Positions 35,255-43,582 of a DNA stretch of 64,000 nucleotides are shown here, in pieces. Under the pieces are notes generated by a model. That model was given only the letters and a program-made list of their open reading frames with translations, was not told the DNA's origin and searched no databases. The DNA lies in contig JAWLDA010000019.1 of the NCBI GenBank assembly GCA_041686855.1, positions 16,381 through 80,380 of the forward strand. Reading direction: 5' to 3'. The stretch's first letter is position 1. Every line of letters starts with the position of its first letter. Source of the DNA: JAWLDA01 sp041686855 (lineage in GTDB: Bacteria > Bacillota > Limnochordia > DTU080 > RSA5). The translations under genes and the position numbers were made by a program.

Positions 35255-37018
35255 GTGAATATGTCCGCAAAGAACACGTCCGTTGAGAACATTGCCAATC
35301 AGATTCCCGTGGACAAATTCTATACCTACGACGAACTCACCCAGTCATTGCAGTGCGCCGCTGCAGCGTATCCCGACCTCGTCACTGTCTCTTCCATCGC
35401 CGAGTCACCGATGAAGCGCCAGGTGTGGTGCGTCGAAGTGGCCGAGCGGCGGAACGGGCGCCCTTTGCACCGGCGTCCGGCGCTCCTGATGACCGGCAAC
35501 TTACACGCGATCGAGCTGGCCGGCTCCTGTGGGGCGCTCCACCTCCTGAGGAGCCTCCTTGAGGGGTACGTCACGCGGGACCCGCAAATTGTGCGGCTCC
35601 TCCAAGAGCAAGTGGTGTACATCGTACCTCGCCTCACCGTCGACGCAACGGAGTACGTGCTCCAGAGTTTACACGAGGTGCGCAGTCGCCGCTTTGACGA
35701 GCGGGAGCCAAACGCGCTTTATCCGCACGACGTGAACCAGGACGGCCGGGTCCTATTTATGCGGCGGCCGAGTCGGGACGGTGGGTACATAAAATCGAGC
35801 CGGGACGAGCGAATCATGCTGCCCTGCCGGGGCGATGAGGCCGGGGACGCGCCCCGCTACGACGTGACGTTCGAGGGGCTGATCCACGAGTGGGACGGAG
35901 GAGCGTTCAGCCGGCGGGAGGAGCGCCTGGACTTTAACCGCAACTTTCCGGCGGGCTGGCAGCCCAACTTTACCTCGTACATCCACGGGCGCTACCCGCT
36001 CTCCGAGCCGGAGACCCGCGGTTTGGCGGAGTTCGTCCTTGTCCACCCCAACATCACCCGGGTGGTCGACTACCATACGGGGAATACGGCCGTCTTCCCG
36101 CCGAGCGGAGCCGTGCAGAGCAAGGCGTTACACGCCGCCGACGCCGCGTTGATTGCAAAGCTTGGTCGGCGTGCCGAAGCGTTGACGGGCTTCCCGTTCA
36201 TCAGTGGATACACCGAGCTGAGCACGGGCCAAATCGCGGCGCCCCTGCCCGGCAGCTTTAAGGATTGGATTTACGAACATACCGGAGCGACGGCCCTCAT
36301 CCTCGAACTCGGCGACTTTCACAACTACTTGGGCATCTCCACGAAGGATTACATGTGCTATCCCACGGTCGCTGAACGAGAGGAGCAGATGATGCTGGCG
36401 CTCCTCGAGTGGCACGATCGTCACCCTGAGGCGGGCCTCTTCTTTGAATGGGAGCCCTTTGACCACCCGCAGCTCGGCCCGGTAGAGATTGGTGGGCTTA
36501 ACTGGGTGGACTGGCGCAATCCGCCCCTGCATGAGATGGAGTCGGTCTGCGCCAACTGCACTCGCTTTGTCTTGGAGGTAGCTGAGCTTAAACCCGACGT
36601 CACTGTCGGTGAATCAGAGGTGACCCCGCTGGGCGGTAGCCTCTATAAGGTCGCGGTAAGCGTGCGCAACGATGGCGAGCTACCGACGCACATCACCCAG
36701 CGGGGACGGGAGACCCACCCGACTGAGGAGTTGCAGGTCTCTCTTAACGCGGTCTGCGCAGAGTCGGCGGGTGCTGAGTCGGCTAGTGCTGAGTCGGCGA
36801 ATCAGGCATCCCTCGAGTTTATCGTCGGCCGGGCGAGCACCTGGATCGGGCACCTCGAGCCCGGAGCGAGTCGGCGGATCGAGTGGGTGGTTCGAACGCC
36901 CCAGAGTCCCCAAGCTTCGACACGCGCAGACGGAACGGGGAGTGACGCCGGTTCCGGACTGCGTGTGAGCGTGGAGGGCGCCCGCGGGGTGTACGTTGAA
37001 GCCTCGATCGAGCTGTAA
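35255..37018 (+). CDS. M14-family zinc carboxypeptidase with C-terminal beta domain
   Basis: 587 residues. Zinc-binding His and Glu are in LMTGNLHAIELAG, the third ligand in VVDYHTGNTAVF, and the catalytic Glu in TALILELGDFHNY. An Asn/Arg pair for substrate binding is in RLDFNRNFPAGW. The last 150 residues look like an immunoglobulin-type beta domain (LGGSLYKVAVSVRNDGELPTH). Near residue 503 a three-fold 5-residue repeat (AESAG, AESAS, AESAN) is encoded by 15-bp tandem repeats. No signal peptide. GTG 35255 has AGGGAG 10 bases upstream. Target probably a peptide or peptidoglycan fragment, not determinable here. Confidence 0.85.
   Translation: MNMSAKNTSVENIANQIPVDKFYTYDELTQSLQCAAAAYPDLVTVSSIAESPMKRQVWCVEVAERRNGRPLHRRPALLMTGNLHAIELAGSCGALHLLRSLLEGYVTRDPQIVRLLQEQVVYIVPRLTVDATEYVLQSLHEVRSRRFDEREPNALYPHDVNQDGRVLFMRRPSRDGGYIKSSRDERIMLPCRGDEAGDAPRYDVTFEGLIHEWDGGAFSRREERLDFNRNFPAGWQPNFTSYIHGRYPLSEPETRGLAEFVLVHPNITRVVDYHTGNTAVFPPSGAVQSKALHAADAALIAKLGRRAEALTGFPFISGYTELSTGQIAAPLPGSFKDWIYEHTGATALILELGDFHNYLGISTKDYMCYPTVAEREEQMMLALLEWHDRHPEAGLFFEWEPFDHPQLGPVEIGGLNWVDWRNPPLHEMESVCANCTRFVLEVAELKPDVTVGESEVTPLGGSLYKVAVSVRNDGELPTHITQRGRETHPTEELQVSLNAVCAESAGAESASAESANQASLEFIVGRASTWIGHLEPGASRRIEWVVRTPQSPQASTRADGTGSDAGSGLRVSVEGARGVYVEASIEL
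36758..36802 (+). repeat. three 15-bp repeats in frame in the M14 gene
   Basis: GCAGAGTCGGCGGGT, GCTGAGTCGGCTAGT and GCTGAGTCGGCGAAT follow one another and encode AESAG-AESAS-AESAN in the C-terminal beta domain. Confidence 0.85.
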
Positions 37019-37069
37019 TCTCCCCTGTTGCACGCCTCGCAACGGGAGACGTGAAAGGAGCACGACGGC

Positions 37070-37909
37070 ATGATTGATATAAATGCAGGCGTGGGGAGTT
37101 GGCCCTTTTGGCGCACTCGGGCCGGCGACGCTTCGTCGATGGAGGCGCTGCTGCGGGCGGAAGGGATCGAGCGGGCATGCGCTTTCCCGCTGGAGGGCTT
37201 CCTCTACGCAGACCCGATGGAAGCGAACGAGCTCCGGCTGCCGGCGCTCGCTCGGTCGGATTTCTTTATTCCCTCGGCGATGCTCAATCCGACATTCCCC
37301 AATGCCTTGCGGAGTTACGCGATCTGTCGGAGCGAGTGGAATGTCCCCATGATTCGCCTCACCCCCAACTATCACGACTACTCGCTCAAAGATCCGGGCG
37401 TTGACGCTTTGGCCGAGCGGCTCTCGGACGACGGCGTCATTCTCGGCGTTCACCTGCGCATCCAGGATGAGCGCAGCCACCCGGCGGTCCTCAAGGTGCC
37501 TGCCGTTCCGTTCGCCGACGTCGTCGACGTGGCGTGGCGCTACCCCCGGCTCAAAGTGGTCCTCTTTGGCCTCGCCTTCGCCCGGGAGGTGCAGCAGGCG
37601 GGGCTCCTTCCGGAGGGGTTTGTTGGGAGACTCTTTGACACGCCGGAGCTCGGCCACCGCGCGGCAGCGCCGGAGAACCTCTTCATCGACCTCAGCTTCT
37701 TTGAGTGGGAAGACTCCTTTGCGTCGGCGCTCAAGCTGTTTCGACCGGAGCGACTCCTCCTGGGAACGTACGCCCCTGTCTTTTACCCGCGCTCAGCAGT
37801 CTATAAGATCACGCGGTCGCTGGCGCCGGAGGCGATGAAGCAGGCAGCGCTGGCGGAGAACGCCGCAGGCTTACTTGACTCACCCCTCGAAAGGGGGCGG
37901 ACGTCGTGA
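37070..37909 (+). CDS. amidohydrolase-superfamily protein lacking the usual metal ligands
   Basis: 279 residues with the overall TIM-barrel pattern of amidohydrolase-2 proteins, but the opening strand reads MIDINAGVGSWPF where active members have D-x-H-x-H, and the last ligand strand reads LLLGTYAPVF where the partner gene has VVYGSDYVG. The catalytic metal site therefore looks lost. AAGGAG precedes the ATG. It is directly coupled (GTGA overlap) to an intact amidohydrolase, so it may be a non-catalytic subunit or regulator of that enzyme. Confidence 0.78.
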   Translation: MIDINAGVGSWPFWRTRAGDASSMEALLRAEGIERACAFPLEGFLYADPMEANELRLPALARSDFFIPSAMLNPTFPNALRSYAICRSEWNVPMIRLTPNYHDYSLKDPGVDALAERLSDDGVILGVHLRIQDERSHPAVLKVPAVPFADVVDVAWRYPRLKVVLFGLAFAREVQQAGLLPEGFVGRLFDTPELGHRAAAPENLFIDLSFFEWEDSFASALKLFRPERLLLGTYAPVFYPRSAVYKITRSLAPEAMKQAALAENAAGLLDSPLERGRTS

Positions 37910-38670
37910 GCGTGATCGACATTCATGTGCATCATCGCTGGAATAGCCCTGACGAGCGACCCGAGTACCTCTTGCACCGGTTAAAGAGCCTAGCCCAAGC
38001 GAACGGGATCGCTCGGGTACTGTTGTTGACCCTGGCGCATCGGCTCCCGCCGCAGAGCGTGCGGGAGCGCAATGACCTCACCCTCAGACTCGTCAACGAG
38101 GAACCCGAATTCTACCTGGGGGCGTGCTGGCTCAACCCGCTTCACGATCCGGCCTTTGTCCGGGAAGAGATCACCCGATGCGTGAAGGCGGGGATGCGGG
38201 CCGTCAAACTGCATATGTCTCTCAATGCAAGAGATCACCGCCACGATACGATCATGGAGATGGCGGCCGAGCACGATGTTCCCATCGTCTTTCACGCGTG
38301 GTACAAGTCGGTGCAGAAGTACGAGCAAGAGGCCGACGCAGCAGACATCGCCTATCTGGCGCGGCGCCACCCCGAGACCAAGATTGTGATGGCCCATCTG
38401 ACGGGCGTCGGACGGCGAGGCGTCTGTGACGTGGAGGATCTGGGGAATGTCTGGGTCGACACCTCCGGCGGCTTCGCCGACTCCGGACTGGTCGAGTACG
38501 CCGTGCGTCACCTGGGCGCCGAGCGCGTCGTCTACGGGTCGGATTACGTCGGACGCGACTTTGCGACGCAGTTGGGGCGCGTGTACGGAGCTGAGATCAC
38601 CGAGGAGGAGCGGGAGCTCATCCTGTGGAAGAACGCCGCCCGTCTGCTCAAGCTGGACGGCCTGCAGTAG
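37906..38670 (+). CDS. amidohydrolase (TIM-barrel metal-dependent hydrolase)
   Basis: 254 residues with an intact metal site: VIDIHVHHRW (HxH), VKLHMSL, IVFHAWYK, VMAHLTG and the late Asp in VVYGSDYVG. These fit the amidohydrolase-2 group, whose members hydrolyse or decarboxylate small ring or amide substrates. The GTG start overlaps the stop of the metal-site-deficient paralogue upstream. The last 21 bases of the gene form the first unit of an 18-bp repeat array that continues into the gap. Confidence 0.85.
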   Translation: MSVIDIHVHHRWNSPDERPEYLLHRLKSLAQANGIARVLLLTLAHRLPPQSVRERNDLTLRLVNEEPEFYLGACWLNPLHDPAFVREEITRCVKAGMRAVKLHMSLNARDHRHDTIMEMAAEHDVPIVFHAWYKSVQKYEQEADAADIAYLARRHPETKIVMAHLTGVGRRGVCDVEDLGNVWVDTSGGFADSGLVEYAVRHLGAERVVYGSDYVGRDFATQLGRVYGAEITEEERELILWKNAARLLKLDGLQ

Positions 38671-38793
38671 CTGGACCGCTTGCGGCAGCTGGATGTCTAG
38701 GTGTAGCTGGAAGGCTCGTTATAGCTGAATGGCGAGCAGTGGCTGAACGGCTGGGGATGGCTGGTTTGACGGCGCCGGCTGAAGGGAGAGGGT
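38650..38793. repeat. eight 18-bp tandem repeats from the amidohydrolase 3' end to the next ribosome binding site
   Basis: Exact 18-bp phasing: units start at 38650 (AAGCTGGACGGCCTGCAG, inside the coding end), 38668 (TAGCTGGACCGCTTGCGG), 38686, 38704 (TAGCTGGAAGGCTCGTTA), 38722 (TAGCTGAATGGCGAGCAG), 38740 (TGGCTGAACGGCTGGGGA), 38758 and 38776. The last unit holds the GGGAGAGGG ribosome binding site of the ATPase gene. Confidence 0.9.
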
Positions 38794-38797
38794 TCGC

Positions 38798-39514
38798 ACG
38801 ATCGAGGTAAAGGAATTAGGGAAGCGATTTGGCGAGACGGTCGCCGTGGAGGCTCTCTCGTTTGAGGCGCGGGCCGGGGAGATCTTTGGCCTCCTCGGTG
38901 AGAATGGCGCCGGCAAGACCACGTCGCTGCGGATGCTGGCGACGCTCCTGAAACCGACTCAAGGAGAGGCCCAGGTCGGTGGCGCGGATGTGGTACGTGA
39001 GCCGGAACGGGTCCGCCGACAACTGGGCATCGTCTTTGACGGGGGCGTCTACGAGCGTCTGAGCGCCCGGGAGAATATCCGCTACTTCGGCCGACTCTAC
39101 GGCTTACGTGGGCCTGAGCTCGAGCGCAGGATCGACGAGCTCCTCACCGCGCTCGACATGAATGAGTACGCCGACCGCCGGGCGGGGACGTTCTCCAAGG
39201 GGATGAGACAAAAGGTGGTCATCGCCCGAGCACTGGTGCACGATCCGCCGATTCTCTTGATGGACGAACCTACCTCCGGTCTCGACGTCACGGCGACCCG
39301 GGGCGTCCACGAGTTTGTCCTGCAGGCTAAAGAGCGCGGGAAGTGCATCGTCTTCTCCAGCCACAACATGACCGAAGTGGAGAAGTTGTGCGACCGAGTC
39401 GCCGTGATGCACCGGGGGCGCATCGTCGCCGAAGGTAGCGTTCAGGAGCTGCGTGAGGCCTCCGCCAATCAGAGCTTTGAAGAGGTCTTCGTCGGATTGG
39501 TGGGTGACGAGTGA
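38798..39514 (+). CDS. ABC transporter ATPase, NatA-like, with a probable non-standard start codon
   Basis: About 238 residues with Walker A GENGAGKTT, signature FSKGMRQKV, Walker B LLMDEPTSGLD and the switch His in SSHNM, of the CcmA/NatA type. The family starts with a strand like M-IEVKELGKRFGE; here that strand is preceded by ACG 38798 and ATC 38801, and no ATG, GTG or TTG lies in frame at that point. GGGAGAGGG sits 6-7 bases before the ACG. The next usable codon is GTG 38846, which would delete the first strand and has no ribosome binding site. Either ACG or ATC is used, or a mutation weakens the gene. It overlaps the permease start. Confidence 0.82.
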   Translation, partial: TIEVKELGKRFGETVAVEALSFEARAGEIFGLLGENGAGKTTSLRMLATLLKPTQGEAQVGGADVVREPERVRRQLGIVFDGGVYERLSARENIRYFGRLYGLRGPELERRIDELLTALDMNEYADRRAGTFSKGMRQKVVIARALVHDPPILLMDEPTSGLDVTATRGVHEFVLQAKERGKCIVFSSHNMTEVEKLCDRVAVMHRGRIVAEGSVQELREASANQSFEEVFVGLVGDE

Positions 39515-40710
39515 TGAATTGGCAACACGTGTGGATCGTCTTCTCAACCGACTTTATGAACACTCTGCGGGATCGGCGGACCTGGTTTGCGATGATCATC
39601 GTTCCTCTCCTCCTGGTGCCCCTCCTACTCATCGCCGCGCCGACTGCCATTGAAGGGCAGATGCGCCGCCTGGAGGCTAACCCGCCGGAGGTGGCTGTGC
39701 TTGGGAGCGAGCACGCACCGCGACTCGTCGCGTTTTTGGGGCGCTCGATTGAGATTCAGCTCGTGGAGTCAGAGGATCCGTGGACCGATCTCTCGGAGGG
39801 GAATGTGAAGGCCGTCATCGAGATCGAGCCCGACGCGCAGGCGATCATCGCCCGGGGGGAGACGGGCCGCGTCGTCCTCCACTTCGACGCCTCCGACCAG
39901 GTGTCGGAGATCGCCCGGTCACGGATTCAACGCATCCTCTCGATCTACTCGCAGAGTGTCGTGGCCGACCGATTGGAAGCGCGAGGGATCGCCCCTGAAA
40001 TTCTCGTGCCGTTACAGACTGAATTGCGGGACGTGGCGCCCGAGAGCGCGAACGCCGGCCAGTTCCTGGCGATGATCATGCCGATGATGCTGGCGGTGTG
40101 GGCGGCGCTGGGCGGTATGTACGCAGCCATCGACGCGGTGGCGGGTGAGAAGGAGCGGGGCACCCTGGAACCCTTGTTGGCGACGCCGCCCAGCCGGGGC
40201 AGTCTAGTCTTTGGCAAGTACCTCACGGTGGTGCTCACCTCGGTGATTGCGACCCTGATCGCTCTCGTCGCGATGTACGTCTCGTACCTGATCAAACCGA
40301 CCGCGCTCGGGGAGGGCGTCACCGGCGCGAGCCTGGCTCTACCTGTGGTGAACCTCGCCGTCGCACTCGTCGTACTGGTGTTGCTTGCGGCCTTCTTTAG
40401 CGCCGTGCAGCTCGCGCTGAGTGCGTTCGCCCGCACCTTTCGGGAGGCCCAGAGTTACCTCTCGCCGATGTCGATCGCTGTCGTCCTTCCAGGGATCATG
40501 ACGCAGGTGGCGGATCCGGCCACCGTCGCCGACTGGTACTACGCCGTCCCGATTCTCAACACGATTCTCCTCCTCAAGCAGGTGCTGCTGAACGCCATCG
40601 ACTGGAACCAGTTCATTTTGACGGCGCTCTCGTCCCTGGTAATTGTCGTCGTGGCGCTGTGGTACACTGCGGGACTCTTTCGTAAAGAGGAGGTCTTGTT
40701 TCGCACGTGA
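39514..40710 (+). CDS. ABC-2 type permease, NatB-like
   Basis: 398 residues: an N-terminal helix, a periplasmic domain of about 150 residues, then five or six C-terminal helices. The conserved EKERGTLEPLLATPPSRGSLVFGKYL loop (here in parts: VAGEKERGTLEPLL) is diagnostic for ABC-2/NatB permeases, which export sodium ions or drugs. ATG 39514 overlaps the stop of the ATPase gene. GTG 39511 is one codon earlier. Confidence 0.88.
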   Translation: MNWQHVWIVFSTDFMNTLRDRRTWFAMIIVPLLLVPLLLIAAPTAIEGQMRRLEANPPEVAVLGSEHAPRLVAFLGRSIEIQLVESEDPWTDLSEGNVKAVIEIEPDAQAIIARGETGRVVLHFDASDQVSEIARSRIQRILSIYSQSVVADRLEARGIAPEILVPLQTELRDVAPESANAGQFLAMIMPMMLAVWAALGGMYAAIDAVAGEKERGTLEPLLATPPSRGSLVFGKYLTVVLTSVIATLIALVAMYVSYLIKPTALGEGVTGASLALPVVNLAVALVVLVLLAAFFSAVQLALSAFARTFREAQSYLSPMSIAVVLPGIMTQVADPATVADWYYAVPILNTILLLKQVLLNAIDWNQFILTALSSLVIVVVALWYTAGLFRKEEVLFRT

Positions 40711-40828
40711 GGGTTCCGGCGGGAGCCGTTTAGCCGACGCAGAAGGGCGTACACGGCGTGGCAGAATTTGTGTACAATGAGATGATGAAGACCAGGGACG
40801 AAACCGATTAACGCTGGAGGATGAGACC

Positions 40829-41710
40829 GTGAAAGCATATCAGGGAATTCCACAACAGCCGGATAAGCAGGGGAAGGTGCGGGACCTCTTTAATGTGGGC
40901 GAGAGCCTTATCATCGTGGCGACCGATCGCATCTCGGCCTTTGACGGCGTGCTAAAGAGCCTCATCCCGGGGAAGGGTCGCATTCTGACGCAAATCTCCA
41001 ACTTTTTCTTTGATCTGACCAAGGAGCAGGCCAAGAACCACCTCGTGGAGACGGATCACCGCAACTTTCCGGCACCTTTTAACGGCTACGACGACCTGGA
41101 AGGCCGAGCCGTGCAGGTAAAGAAGGGCGTCATTCAGCCCTTTGAGTGCGTGGTGCGTGGGTACCTCCTGGGCTCAGCGTACAAGAGCTACGTCAAGGAC
41201 GGCACCGTCTGCGGCATTCAACTGCCTGCGGGACTCAAGGAGAATGATCGCCTGCCCGAGCCGATCTTTACGCCGACGACCAAGGCGGAAGAGGGGCACG
41301 ACATGCCCGTCACCTTTGAGGAGATGGCGAACGACCTTGGGAGCGAGCGGGCGGCGCTGCTGCGGGATATGACGTTGGAATTGTACCATTACGTCGGTGA
41401 ATACGCCCTCAGCCGGGGCGTCGTGTTGGCCGACACCAAGCTCGAGTTCGCTGAAGTCGATGGGGAAGTGATCGTGGCCGACGAGATCTTCACGCCCGAC
41501 TCCTCACGCTACTTTGATGCGGAAGAGATGGAGAGCGCCGTTAAGACGGGGGCGAAGCCTAAGAGCTTGGACAAGCAGTTCGTCAGGGATTACCTCGCCC
41601 AGCACGGCAGCGATGAGAGCCCTGAGGACGTGGTCCTCCCCGACGATGTGATCGAGCGGACGGTGGAGCGGTACAACGAAGTGTTCCAGCGGTTGACCGG
41701 CGCTCACTAA
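40829..41710 (+). CDS. purC: phosphoribosylaminoimidazole-succinocarboxamide synthase
   Basis: 293 residues of the SAICAR synthetase family, catalysing step 8 of purine synthesis from CAIR, Asp and ATP. Motifs: GKVRDLFNVGESLIIVATDR at the N-terminus, RISAFDGVL, VVRGYLLGSAYKSY, LPEPIFTPTTKAEEGHD and the LADTKLEFAE metal site. It is the longer yeast/Bacteroides-like form rather than the short Bacillus form. GTG 40829 follows GGAGG by 9 bases. No other pur genes are in the window. An extended -10-like TGTGTACAAT lies at 40771-40778. Confidence 0.93.
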   Translation: MKAYQGIPQQPDKQGKVRDLFNVGESLIIVATDRISAFDGVLKSLIPGKGRILTQISNFFFDLTKEQAKNHLVETDHRNFPAPFNGYDDLEGRAVQVKKGVIQPFECVVRGYLLGSAYKSYVKDGTVCGIQLPAGLKENDRLPEPIFTPTTKAEEGHDMPVTFEEMANDLGSERAALLRDMTLELYHYVGEYALSRGVVLADTKLEFAEVDGEVIVADEIFTPDSSRYFDAEEMESAVKTGAKPKSLDKQFVRDYLAQHGSDESPEDVVLPDDVIERTVERYNEVFQRLTGAH

Positions 41711-41745
41711 CCGATATCGCCTGATCCGCACCCGCCCAATGGTCC

Positions 41746-42195
41746 TTACTGTGTGAAGACGTGGTTGCCGATCCGCACCTGCTGTGGGCGACTCGCCCAC
41801 CAGCGGGTGGTGCGGGCCTTATCCGGATTGTAGAAAAAGAGCGCTCCGCGGGTCGGATCTTCGCCTCTTAGCGCCGCTGCTGCCGCCCGGCGGGCCTCGG
41901 CCGACGGTCTCGGGTGGTTGGGGATGCCGGCCGTGTAAAACTGGCCTCGTTCGTAAATGACGCTGCGAACGGTGTTGGGGAAGCGAGGATCCTTCACGCG
42001 GTTGACGACGACGGCGCCGACGGCTACCTTGCCGCGGTACGACTCTCCGCGGGCCTCGGCCTCGATCAGGCGGGCGAGGAGGAGCTCGTCTGAGTCCGAG
42101 TAGGACGGGGACGGGGCGCGGTCCCCGCCGCCGCCGCCAAAGCCCAGGAGCAAGGCGAATGCGACGACGATGGCGATGAGTATGTTCGTGTTCAA
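41746..42195 (-). CDS. SleB/CwlJ-type cell wall hydrolase
   Basis: 149 residues from TTG 42195, with GGAGG 7 bases upstream. One N-terminal transmembrane anchor (ILIAIVVAFALLLGF) is followed by the Hydrolase_2 domain: LLLARLIEAEARGES with the catalytic Glu, GKVAVGAVVVNRVKDPRFPNTV and FYNPDKA near the end. Such enzymes cut spore cortex or vegetative peptidoglycan. The family is widespread in spore formers but also occurs elsewhere, so it only suggests a Bacillota host. The frame runs upstream to 42288 without a supporting site. Confidence 0.88.
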   Translation of the reverse strand: MNTNILIAIVVAFALLLGFGGGGGDRAPSPSYSDSDELLLARLIEAEARGESYRGKVAVGAVVVNRVKDPRFPNTVRSVIYERGQFYTAGIPNHPRPSAEARRAAAAALRGEDPTRGALFFYNPDKARTTRWWASRPQQVRIGNHVFTQ

Positions 42196-42262
42196 GCCAT
42201 TACCTCCGGTCGATATGTTCCACTTGCTAGGGTATAAGGCGGGCGAGCGGCGAGTCTGTGAC

Positions 42263-42330
42263 GGAGCGCATACTTTGCCGGCGCTCATGCTTTGTCGGGG
42301 CTCATGCCTTGCCGACGCTCACGTCGATCC
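42263..42330. repeat. four 17-bp tandem repeats between divergent genes
   Basis: Exact 17-bp phasing: GGAGCGCATACTTTGCC (42263), GGCGCTCATGCTTTGTC (42280), GGGGCTCATGCCTTGCC (42297) and GACGCTCACGTCGATCC (42314). They lie in the shared upstream region of the SleB-type and CPBP genes. Confidence 0.85.
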
Positions 42331-42380
42331 ACCGCCTCGTCCCGAAGGAATTCACCCAGAACTCGAAAGGACGCGAACGT

Positions 42381-42863
42381 ATGGGAATCAAGCTCGAACG
42401 GAATCTACAATTTGAGACGCGCACGCCGTTATCCCTCGGCGTGATCGATCTGCGCGTCTTGGCTAAGGACGTGCCGTTGGTGTTGATCGGCTTTATCGCG
42501 ACCTTGGTCGTCGCTCTGCCGATCGGGTACGGAACCGGCTTTTTGGTGAGTCCCACACCGCCGGCGTTTGAGCCCTTAGACTGGTTTATCGACATTGCAA
42601 AGATCGTCTTTTTCGAAGAGATCCTCTTTCGGGCGCTCATCTTTGGCGGTCTGCACAACCGACTCGGCCTCGTGCCCGCAATTGTGCTGAGCGCCGCCAT
42701 CTTCGGTTCCCTACACTTGATTCAGTTTCCCATGCCGATGGCCATCATGGCCGGATGGGCGGGCGTCGTCTTGGCCTGGCAGTACGCCAAGAGCCGCCGC
42801 CTCTCCACGCCCATCTTGACGCACGCGATGATCATCGTTGTGCAGTTCTTTGTGCTGCCTTAA
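42381..42863 (+). CDS. CPBP-family intramembrane metalloprotease
   Basis: 160 residues, four to five transmembrane helices. The CPBP motifs are present: FFEEILFRALIFGGL (EExxxR), IFGSLHL (FxxxH) and ILTHAMIIVV (second His region). The family includes bacteriocin-immunity and CAAX-type proteases. ATG 42381 has AAAGGA 8 bases upstream; the frame from 42258 runs through a tandem repeat and is not coding. Target unknown. Confidence 0.87.
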   Translation: MGIKLERNLQFETRTPLSLGVIDLRVLAKDVPLVLIGFIATLVVALPIGYGTGFLVSPTPPAFEPLDWFIDIAKIVFFEEILFRALIFGGLHNRLGLVPAIVLSAAIFGSLHLIQFPMPMAIMAGWAGVVLAWQYAKSRRLSTPILTHAMIIVVQFFVLP

Positions 42864-42903
42864 GTGCGGCGTTACAAAGGGCTGACGACCACATGGCCCG
42901 CCG

Positions 42904-43560
42904 TTAGAGGAGGCGGGCCGCCCACAAAAAGCCGCGACGCATCAGCTCGAGACAGGGCGGCATCCTGACGATGTCCGCCTTGTGACCGAGCGACGAGTAA
43001 AAGACGCGGCCTCGGCCCCAGCGTTTGATCCAGACGGCGGGAACGTCGACCGGCCCGTTCGCCGAGTGCGGCCCATCGGCAGTGGGGAAGCGGGTTGTGG
43101 CCAGCACCTTAACCGCCGGGTCGACGTGCATGTAGTACTGTTCCGAGGCGACTTCGAAGTCTTCCATGCCCTCGACGATCTCGTGGGAATCCTTTACGAT
43201 ATTCACCGTGTAACGCACCCCGTCGTTGCCCGGGTGCGCCACCCACTGGCCGCCGCACATAAACTGCCAAGCGACACTGTTGCGGAAGGCGTCGCCCATG
43301 CCGCCATGGCAGCCGGCGATCCCCGTGCCGCTCTCGACCGCGGCGAGGACCGGATCGAGCTGCTCCTTTTCGATCGTCCCCATCGTCCAAACCGGTACGA
43401 TCAGGTCGACCGTGGTGAGGTCAACGTCGCAAAAGGCGTCGAGCGTATCCGAGACGAGCACGTCGAACGACTCCATCTCGAGGACGCCGCGAAAGATGTC
43501 CGCGACCTCCTCCGGCTCGTGACCTTCCCATCCTCCTTGAACAATCAATGCACGAGGCAT
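42904..43560 (-). CDS. ThuA-like glutamine-amidotransferase-fold protein
   Basis: 218 residues starting MPRALIVQGGWEGHEPEEVA, with IVPVWTMGTIEKEQ, GIAGCHGGMGDAF, YYMHVDP and VFYSSLGH: the full ThuA pattern. ThuA-type proteins take part in trehalose and related disaccharide use with Gfo/Idh enzymes and solute-binding transporters. AGGAGGG lies 6 bases before the ATG. It ends 41 bp from the convergent CPBP gene. Confidence 0.9.
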   Translation of the reverse strand: MPRALIVQGGWEGHEPEEVADIFRGVLEMESFDVLVSDTLDAFCDVDLTTVDLIVPVWTMGTIEKEQLDPVLAAVESGTGIAGCHGGMGDAFRNSVAWQFMCGGQWVAHPGNDGVRYTVNIVKDSHEIVEGMEDFEVASEQYYMHVDPAVKVLATTRFPTADGPHSANGPVDVPAVWIKRWGRGRVFYSSLGHKADIVRMPPCLELMRRGFLWAARLL

Positions 43561-43582
43561 CCAGATCCCTCCTGTACTCTGC

